A program made the translations under genes and the position numbers. Under the pieces are notes generated by a model. The model was not told the origin of the DNA. It did not search any database and saw only the letters and a program-made list of their open reading frames with translations. This document shows, in pieces, positions 6,184 to 10,227 of a DNA stretch of 10,227 nucleotides. The stretch is from Nocardia sp. (GTDB lineage: Bacteria > Actinomycetota > Actinomycetes > Mycobacteriales > Mycobacteriaceae), in NCBI GenBank assembly GCA_017354515.1, contig JAFMQT010000121.1:1-10227 (forward strand), in the 5' to 3' direction. Position 1 is the first letter of the stretch. Every line of letters begins with the position of its first letter.

Positions 6184-6807
6184 TTATGATACGTGGCCGT
6201 CCCGCTGCCGGACAAGCTGGGCCTCCAACCCGGCGATCAGCACATCCATGCCGAAGTCGTAGGAGTACTTTCCGCGCAGATCGTTGATATGTTCGACGGC
6301 CCGCTCGACGGCACCGGGGAGCGGCACGTCGACCAGCGCGAATCCATCGCGAGGATTGACCCGCGCGCGGCCGAACAGATACGTGTGAATGGTGGCATAT
6401 GCGGCCAGCACATTGCGGTCGTGGAAGCCGGCGTCGGACAGGATCCCCATCACAGCGGCGATCAGGTCGAGCTGTTTGCCGATGGTCTGTTCGATCAGCA
6501 CATCGCCCAGTCCCGGATGTTTGCGCAGCTTCTCGTCGATCTGATCGATCAGTTCGCGCAGCCGCTGCTGCCAGGTGCCGAAATCCGGGGGCGGGGTGCG
6601 GACGCCGGTCAGAGCCGCGGTGGCCACCAGATCCAGGAGTTCGCGCTTATCGGCGACGTAGTAGTAGGGCGCCATCGGGGACACACCCAGTTCGCGGGAG
6701 AGCCGGCGCATCGACAACTTGTCCACACCGTCGGCACGCACCACGCGTAACGCGGCCTCGACGATCTCGGATTCCGAGAGTGTGTTGCCGCCCCCGCTGG
6801 TCTGCAT
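6184..6807 (-). CDS. TetR-family transcriptional regulator with tetracycline-repressor-like core
   Basis: A 207-residue regulator when started at ATG 6807, which has GGAG 8 bases upstream. Earlier in-frame starts exist (ATG 6822, TTG 6834) but lack a ribosome site. The N-terminal domain starts SESEIVEAALRVVRADG, with the helix-turn-helix at about residues 31-58 (LSMRRLSRELGVSPMAPYYYVADKRELL). The SMRRLSRELGVS...YYYV pattern is typical of the TetR subgroup with a TetR_C-type core. It is divergent from the mftF-like gene (199 bases between starts) and lies directly upstream of kshB on the same strand. It could control itself, the mftF-like gene, or both; its ligand is unknown. It does not resemble MftR or KstR. 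Confidence 0.88.
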   Translation of the reverse strand: MQTSGGGNTLSESEIVEAALRVVRADGVDKLSMRRLSRELGVSPMAPYYYVADKRELLDLVATAALTGVRTPPPDFGTWQQRLRELIDQIDEKLRKHPGLGDVLIEQTIGKQLDLIAAVMGILSDAGFHDRNVLAAYATIHTYLFGRARVNPRDGFALVDVPLPGAVERAVEHINDLRGKYSYDFGMDVLIAGLEAQLVRQRDGHVS

Positions 6808-6904
6808 TCGTCCGACTCCCATGCCATTCGACAATCGCGCGTCCCGCTGGACGATGACTCGTCACCTGTTGTTCAGCGTGTCCGCATGTCGCACAAGTCT
6901 AGAG

Positions 6905-6946
6905 TGCCGATCCGCCACACCGGGTCGCCGTGCGGTGTGATCGGCA
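6905..6946. promoter_or_regulatory. Large imperfect inverted repeat between divergent tetR and mftF-like genes
   Basis: TGCCGAT (6905-6911) and CACACC (6916-6921) are mirrored by GGTGTG (6934-6939) and ATCGGCA (6940-6946). The result is a 13-bp stem with a four-base bulge on one side and a 12-base loop. It lies about 60 bases before the mftF-like start and 100 before the TetR start. It could be an operator for the divergent TetR, or a structured element. No T-tract follows. Confidence 0.4.
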
Positions 6947-6993
6947 TCGGCCAGGGATGTGCAGGGGAGATGCGTCGGGGAGTGGTGACCGCC

Positions 6994-6999
6994 TAGCAT
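6994..6999 (+). promoter_or_regulatory. -10 box (TAGCAT) for leaderless mftF-like gene
   Basis: TAGCAT matches TANNNT and ends 7 bases before ATG 7007, the same geometry as at the racemase and NUDIX genes. No Shine-Dalgarno sequence lies in the usual window, so a leaderless transcript starting at the ATG is likely. The -35 region is not recognisable. Confidence 0.5.
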
Positions 7000-7006
7000 T
7001 TCCCGA

Positions 7007-8389
7007 ATGCGCCACGATCGATTACCCAACGGATTCGGGGTTCGTATCGATCCACGGGTGCGCGCCTATTCCGGGGGTCGGCTGCTGGCCGGTGGTTCGC
7101 CGGCGACCTTGCTGAGATTGGCTCCCGAGGACGCGGCCATGATCGGTGACGGCTACCTCGAGGTGACCGATACCGAGTCCGCCGCGGTGGCGCGGCGACT
7201 GCTGGACTCCGGGGTGGCCAATCCGCGGCCGCGGCTGCTGCCCTCGCCCGATCAGCTGACCGTCGTGGTGCCCTGCCGTGATAACGCGGACGGCCTGGAG
7301 CGACTGCTGACCGCGCTGCGCGGGCACACCGTCGTGGTCGTCGACGATGGATCCCAGCAGCCGATCCGGATTCCGGCCGGTGGCCGGGTCAGCGTGCTGC
7401 GGCATGATTCCGCGCGCGGTGCGGTGGCCGCGCGCAATGCCGGATTGCGGGCGGCCACAACGGAATTCGTGGCCTTCATCGATTCGGACGTGGTACCTCG
7501 GGTGGGCTGGATCGAGGTGATGCTCGGACATTTCAGCGATCCGGAGGTCGCGCTGGTGGCGCCGCGCATCATCGCGCGCGAACCCCTGGATACCGTCCTG
7601 GGCCGCTATGAGCGGGCCCGTTCCGCACTGGACCTGGGCCCCCGGGAGACCGCCGTCGGCACCCGCGGCCTCATCTCCCATGTGCCCGGCGCCGCGCTGC
7701 TGGTGCGGCGATCGGCGGTGCTGGCCGCGGGCGGTTTCGACGAGCGGATGCGGGCGGCCGCCGATATCGATCTGTGCTGGCGGCTGGAGCGGTCGGGCTG
7801 GCGGCTGCGCTACGAACCGGCCGCGCGAATGGCCTGCGATCAGCCGGTCACCTTCCGGGAGTGGTTCGCGGACAAGGTGTCCCGGGGTGCGGTGCTGGCC
7901 CCGCTGGCCCGCCGCTACGGCGGCACGGTGGCGCCACTGTCGGTGCCGCCGTCGACGGCCGTGGCGACCGCGCTGCTCGCGACCGCGTCCCGGATCGGGA
8001 TGATCGGCGGAATTCTCACCCTGGTCGTCGCGCTGCTGCGCTGGCGCCGGGAATTCACCGGGGTCGACAATCCCACCCGTGCGGCGGCCGCGCATCTGAC
8101 CCGCGCGTATTGCGGCGGGGTATGGCGCATCGTCTCGGTGCTGTGCCGCGAGTACTGGCCGGTGACCGCGCTCGCGATGCTGGTATCGCGGCGGTTCCGC
8201 CGGATCGCGCTGGCCATGGCGGCCACCGATGGGCTGGCCGATTGGCTCGCGCACTATCAGCGCGGTGGTCTCGGACCCACCCGATATCTGCTGTGTAAGC
8301 GACTGGACGATCTGGCCTATGGGACCGGGGTGTGGGCCGGCGCCTGTCGCGCTCGCGATCTGACGGTACTGCGCCCGGCCGGGTTCTGA
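7007..8389 (+). CDS. mftF: Mycofactocin-type glycosyltransferase MftF homologue
   Basis: A 460-residue GT2-family glycosyltransferase, near the length of mycobacterial MftF (Rv0696). MftF adds beta-1,4-linked glucose units to the ribosomally derived redox cofactor mycofactocin. The N-terminal RLPNGFGVRIDPRVR and GGSP...LLRL segment (residues 5-38) is the MftF-specific accessory region. The GT2 domain runs from about 85 to 275, with VVVVDDGS at 109-116, the metal-binding DSD at 159-161 (FIDSDVVP), and DIDLCWRLERSGWRLRYEP (253-271) carrying the likely catalytic Asp of the family's ED motif; the Glu is replaced by Ala252. Hydrophobic segments near 315-345 and 383-408 suggest membrane association. 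The end, YLLCKRLDDLAYGTGVWAG, matches MftF closely. No mftA-E, mftR or GMC oxidoreductase genes are in the window, which is unusual because mftF normally follows them. It may be a displaced mftF or a paralogue with another acceptor. Confidence 0.87.
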   Translation: MRHDRLPNGFGVRIDPRVRAYSGGRLLAGGSPATLLRLAPEDAAMIGDGYLEVTDTESAAVARRLLDSGVANPRPRLLPSPDQLTVVVPCRDNADGLERLLTALRGHTVVVVDDGSQQPIRIPAGGRVSVLRHDSARGAVAARNAGLRAATTEFVAFIDSDVVPRVGWIEVMLGHFSDPEVALVAPRIIAREPLDTVLGRYERARSALDLGPRETAVGTRGLISHVPGAALLVRRSAVLAAGGFDERMRAAADIDLCWRLERSGWRLRYEPAARMACDQPVTFREWFADKVSRGAVLAPLARRYGGTVAPLSVPPSTAVATALLATASRIGMIGGILTLVVALLRWRREFTGVDNPTRAAAAHLTRAYCGGVWRIVSVLCREYWPVTALAMLVSRRFRRIALAMAATDGLADWLAHYQRGGLGPTRYLLCKRLDDLAYGTGVWAGACRARDLTVLRPAGF

Positions 8390-8425
8390 GTCCGGCCGGT
8401 TTCTGGGTCCGGCCGGTGTCTGGGT
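8375..8425 (+). repeat. Three tandem copies of a 17-bp repeat across the mftF stop
   Basis: CCGGCCGGGTTCTGAGT (8375-8391), CCGGCCGGTTTCTGGGT (8392-8408) and CCGGCCGGTGTCTGGGT (8409-8425) are head-to-tail, followed by the start of a fourth copy (CCGG). The first copy contains the last codons and the TGA stop of the mftF-like gene. In the later copies the corresponding triplet is TGG. Each unit carries the palindrome CCGGCCGG. Confidence 0.85.
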
Positions 8426-8469
8426 CCGGTTCGGCGTGCCGAGCGGGCGCGGGTGCGCCAGCATGGGGG

Positions 8470-8485
8470 TTCACACCGTCGTGAA
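8470..8485. promoter_or_regulatory. Interrupted palindrome overlapping the SnoaL-like gene's ribosome site
   Basis: TTCAC (8470-8474) and GTGAA (8481-8485) are inverted around ACCGTC, directly before and touching the ribosome site AAAGGG (8484-8489). It could be a small operator, or an RNA hairpin that partly hides the ribosome site. With 5-bp arms it may also be chance. Confidence 0.25.
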
Positions 8486-8496
8486 AGGGCCATCCC

Positions 8497-9231
8497 ATGT
8501 TCGATGAAGAGCAGTTCCAGCGAGCACTGCGGCAGCCGCGGCTGTCCAAGCCGGTGCCCGAATTCCTCGAAGCCAATCGTGGGGTGCCGATCCGGGCCAT
8601 CCCGGAATCGGAGTTGCAGGCCACTACCCTGCGCTGGTTCGACGATTTCGAACGCAAACTCGATTTCTACGGCGGGCTCGGCGTAGATCTGAGCTGGGTC
8701 ATGGAATGGGCCAAGAAGTATTGGTGGAGTTTCCTGGTCCGGGATATGAGCCTCAACGATGAACTGTATGCCCGGGATGTGCGCTACACCGATGTCACCA
8801 CATTCGGCCGCACCATCGTCGGTATCGACGAATTCGTCGAATACAACTTCGCCTTCTTCGACGCGATTCCGGATTGGCGCTACGACCCGCTACCGGGGCA
8901 GGTCTATCTGGATGTGACGCCGGAAGGTCTTGTCCGCGTGGTGATTCGCTATATCGGTAGCGGACATTGGACCGGCCCGCTGCGGTTGTATCCCTACGAT
9001 CGGTCCGCACCCGCGATCCACGGCAACGGTCGTTTCATCCAGTGCCCGGCGGTGGATCGCTATCACTTCAATGCCGACGGCCTGATGCAGGAAGGTGAGA
9101 CCCTCTACGACTTCCTCGATGCCACCCAGCGCGGCGGGGTGCTGCCGCGCGATGACAGCTGGCAGTTCAAGGCGTTGATGGCCGCCACGAAGGTGCCTGA
9201 TCTGCTCGGGAAGATCGGTATCCGGATCTAG
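8497..9231 (+). CDS. SnoaL-like / NTF2-fold domain protein
   Basis: A 244-residue protein with the character of the SnoaL/NTF2-like superfamily, whose cone-shaped fold is used by polyketide cyclases, ketosteroid isomerases, hydrolases and non-enzymatic binding proteins. The typical segment is ARDVRYTDVTTFGRTIVGI (92-110) followed by DEFVEYNFAFFDAIPDWRYD (111-130), the usual pattern where a helix leads to the F..FPDW-type motif. The conserved-looking strands VRVVIRYIGSGHWTG (146-160) and VDRYHFNADGLMQEGETLYD (186-205) complete the fold. At 244 residues it is longer than a bare 130-150-residue domain, with about 60 extra residues at the N-terminus. ATG 8497 has AAAGGG 7 bases upstream. It follows the mftF-like gene by 107 bases on the same strand and is followed by a hairpin. 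Its reaction cannot be read from sequence; a steroid link is only suggested by kshB nearby. Confidence 0.75.
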   Translation: MFDEEQFQRALRQPRLSKPVPEFLEANRGVPIRAIPESELQATTLRWFDDFERKLDFYGGLGVDLSWVMEWAKKYWWSFLVRDMSLNDELYARDVRYTDVTTFGRTIVGIDEFVEYNFAFFDAIPDWRYDPLPGQVYLDVTPEGLVRVVIRYIGSGHWTGPLRLYPYDRSAPAIHGNGRFIQCPAVDRYHFNADGLMQEGETLYDFLDATQRGGVLPRDDSWQFKALMAATKVPDLLGKIGIRI

Positions 9232-9252
9232 GTTCCGGCCCGCGGCCGGACC
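9231..9252 (+). terminator. GC-rich hairpin directly after the SnoaL-like stop
   Basis: GGTTCCGGCC (9231-9240) pairs with GGCCGGACC (9244-9252) across a CGC loop, giving a 9-bp stem with one bulged T. It begins at the last base of the stop codon. No T-tract follows, so it would be an actinobacterial-type terminator. It lies just upstream of the NUDIX-regulator promoter. Confidence 0.5.
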
Positions 9253-9256
9253 TGTT

Positions 9257-9273
9257 ATCGTCACACTGACGAT
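9257..9273. promoter_or_regulatory. Candidate NrtR autoregulatory operator
   Basis: ATCGTCA (9257-9263) and TGACGAT (9267-9273) form a perfect 7-bp-arm palindrome with a three-base centre. It occupies the -35/-10 spacer directly upstream of the -10 box of the NUDIX-regulator gene. NrtR regulators are known to bind palindromes and often control their own or adjacent genes, so this is probably the site of the encoded protein. The match to a published NrtR motif was not checked. Confidence 0.6.
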
Positions 9274-9279
9274 TACAAT
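9274..9279 (+). promoter_or_regulatory. -10 box (TACAAT) for leaderless NUDIX-regulator gene
   Basis: TACAAT is a near-ideal actinobacterial -10 box, exactly 7 bases before ATG 9287 and touching the palindrome. The earlier in-frame ATG at 9278 overlaps the box itself, so it cannot be transcribed from this promoter. This decides the start in favour of 9287. Confidence 0.6.
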
Positions 9280-9286
9280 GCCGTTC

Positions 9287-9997
9287 ATGGGCAGTGGTTT
9301 TCGCCTCAACGCAGCGGTCGCGGTAGATCTGGTGGTCTTGACCCTGGGGGCTCGGCACACTGTCAACGACACTCTGTGCGCATTGCTGGTGCAGCGGCTC
9401 TACGCGCCCTATCGCGGAAGATGGGCGCTGCCAGGCGGATTCGTCCGGCCGAATGAGAGTTTATCGGCGGCGGCGGTGCGGGAACTGAAGGACGAGACCG
9501 GAATTCGCGGCGACCGGCTGCATCTGGAGCAATTGGCAACCTATGGCGAGCCCGGCCGGGATCCGCGCGGCCGGGTCATCAGTACCGCCTATCTGGCGTT
9601 GACTCCGAATCTGCCCGCACCGCAGGCCGGGGCCGACGCCACCGCGGCCGGAATCTGGTCCGTGGAGCAATTATTGGCCGAACGCGGCCGCCTGGCCTTC
9701 GACCATCGCCGAATTCTCACCGACGGTGTCGAACGGGCCCGGGCGAAATTGGAATACACACCGCTGGCCACCGCGTTCTGTCCGCGCGAATTCACGGTGG
9801 CGGATCTGCGGCGGGTCTACGAGGTGATGTGGGGTACCACGATCGATCCGCGCAACTTTCACCGGAAGGTCACCACCACACCGGGTTTCGTGCAGGCGAC
9901 GGGAAACACCACGGTCCGGGACGGCGGTCGGCCGGCCAAACTGTATCGGGCCGGGCCCGCGGAGCTGCTGCGGCCGCCGATCCTGCGTCCGGCTTGA
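9287..9997 (+). CDS. NrtR-like NUDIX transcriptional regulator
   Basis: A 236-residue protein with an N-terminal NUDIX domain (about 8-140) and a C-terminal winged-helix region (about 155-236), the architecture of NrtR regulators. These sense ADP-ribose or related products and control NAD biosynthesis genes, such as nadABC in mycobacteria. The Nudix box GX5EX7REUXEEXGU is present at 51-73 (GFVRPNESLSAAAVRELKDETGI), except that the first Glu of the EE pair is Asp69, so hydrolysis may be weak or lost. The C-terminal part, with EYTPLATAFCPREFT, LRRVYEVMWG and NFHRKV, is characteristic of the DNA-binding half. The start is ATG 9287, from a leaderless promoter carrying a palindrome. No NAD-biosynthesis gene lies within the window, so its targets are unknown. 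A plain NUDIX hydrolase with a helical tail is the less likely alternative. Confidence 0.87.
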   Translation: MGSGFRLNAAVAVDLVVLTLGARHTVNDTLCALLVQRLYAPYRGRWALPGGFVRPNESLSAAAVRELKDETGIRGDRLHLEQLATYGEPGRDPRGRVISTAYLALTPNLPAPQAGADATAAGIWSVEQLLAERGRLAFDHRRILTDGVERARAKLEYTPLATAFCPREFTVADLRRVYEVMWGTTIDPRNFHRKVTTTPGFVQATGNTTVRDGGRPAKLYRAGPAELLRPPILRPA

Positions 9998-10072
9998 CCC
10001 ATCGGGCGGATTCACCCGCGAACGCACCCCTATCGGCGCACATCGGCCCCCTGGCGGTGGTAAACCCGATGT

Positions 10073-10227
10073 ATGACGGACGAGAGATCCGGTGCGCCGA
10101 CGGTCGGGGGACGATCGGCGGAGTTCTGGGGGTATGTGATGTGGGGTTCGGCGGCGCTGGTCGTCGCCGTACCCGAATTGGCGTCGGTGCTGCGGTGGGG
10201 TGACTGGCCGACCATTTCGAATACGAT
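10073..10227 (+). CDS. Start of small predicted membrane protein, partial
   Basis: From ATG 10073 the frame is open for 51 codons to the right edge, so the C-terminus is outside. After a polar N-terminus (MTDERSGAPT) comes EFWGYVMWGSAALVVAVPEL (17-36), a probable membrane segment, then WGDWPTISN near the edge. It resembles short conserved actinobacterial membrane proteins of unknown function, but the family cannot be fixed from this fragment. No ribosome site is visible. TAAACC (10061-10066) lies 6 bases before the ATG and could be a poor -10 for a leaderless transcript. The overlapping minus-strand frame at 10030-10215 looks like shadow sequence. Confidence 0.6.
   Translation, partial: MTDERSGAPTVGGRSAEFWGYVMWGSAALVVAVPELASVLRWGDWPTISNT

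Noticed and set aside
6184..6807. TetR as KstR or MftR
   Set aside because: Its helix-turn-helix and core do not resemble either as I know them, despite lying between a KstR-type box and an mftF-like gene.
8375..8434. CRISPR-like repeats
   Set aside because: The 17-bp units are directly adjacent with no spacers and no cas genes; they are a simple tandem repeat.
7022..8464. 480-codon minus-strand open frame opposite the mftF-like gene
   Set aside because: His/Arg/Gly/Gln-rich shadow of a gene with clear family motifs; no ribosome site or recognisable domain.
9278..9280. ATG 9278 as the NUDIX-regulator start
   Set aside because: It overlaps the -10 box TACAAT, so it would not be in a transcript made from that promoter; ATG 9287 fits the leaderless spacing.
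1..10227. Mobile element, prophage, defence island or RNA gene
   Set aside because: No transposase, integrase, terminal inverted repeats, tRNA-like or rRNA-like sequence, or toxin-antitoxin pair could be seen on either strand.

Overview
The window is high-GC DNA from a nocardioform actinobacterium (order Mycobacteriales, most likely Nocardia or a close relative). This rests on composition, a mycofactocin-type glycosyltransferase (MftF), a KshB-type steroid hydroxylase reductase behind a perfect KstR-type operator, an NrtR-type NUDIX regulator, and several start codons with no Shine-Dalgarno sequence lying 6-7 bases after a TANNNT -10 box, as in leaderless mycobacterial transcripts. The genus is an inference; no rRNA or tRNA is present.

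Layout. 1-1705 (minus): at least 568 codons of a low-complexity Ala/Ser/Pro/Glu-rich protein running off the left edge. 1805-2781 (minus): a two-gene operon, an SPW-repeat membrane protein followed by a TetR regulator, coupled through TGATG. 2969-4221 (plus): a 23-codon leader ORF coupled through another TGATG to a ferredoxin reductase. 4292-5071 (plus): a divergent glutamate racemase homologue. 5068-6129 (minus): kshB, whose stop codon shares the palindrome CTAG with the racemase stop. 6184-6807 (minus): a second TetR regulator, just upstream of kshB. 7007-8389 (plus): an mftF-like glycosyltransferase, divergent from that TetR and without other mft genes in view. 8497-9231 (plus): a SnoaL/NTF2-like protein. 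9287-9997 (plus): an NrtR-like NUDIX/winged-helix regulator with a 7-bp-arm palindrome in its promoter. 10073 to the right edge: the start of a small predicted membrane protein. Every gap between genes is under 300 bases.

How the genes may work together. The firmest functional link is kshB with its KstR-type box: the electron-transfer half of 3-ketosteroid 9-alpha-hydroxylase, which opens steroid ring B in cholesterol/sterol catabolism. The hydroxylase KshA is not in the window. The other ferredoxin reductase, the SnoaL-like protein (a fold shared with ketosteroid isomerases) and the mycofactocin glycosyltransferase could belong to the same redox/steroid setting, but only proximity suggests it. 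The TetR and NrtR regulators point to separate small transcription units rather than one large operon. I see no phage, IS element, CRISPR array, toxin-antitoxin or defence genes, and no compelling new multi-gene system. The unusual features are the orphan mftF with its divergent TetR, the leader ORF, the repeated leaderless geometry, and the low-complexity gene that is also open in its mirror antisense frame.
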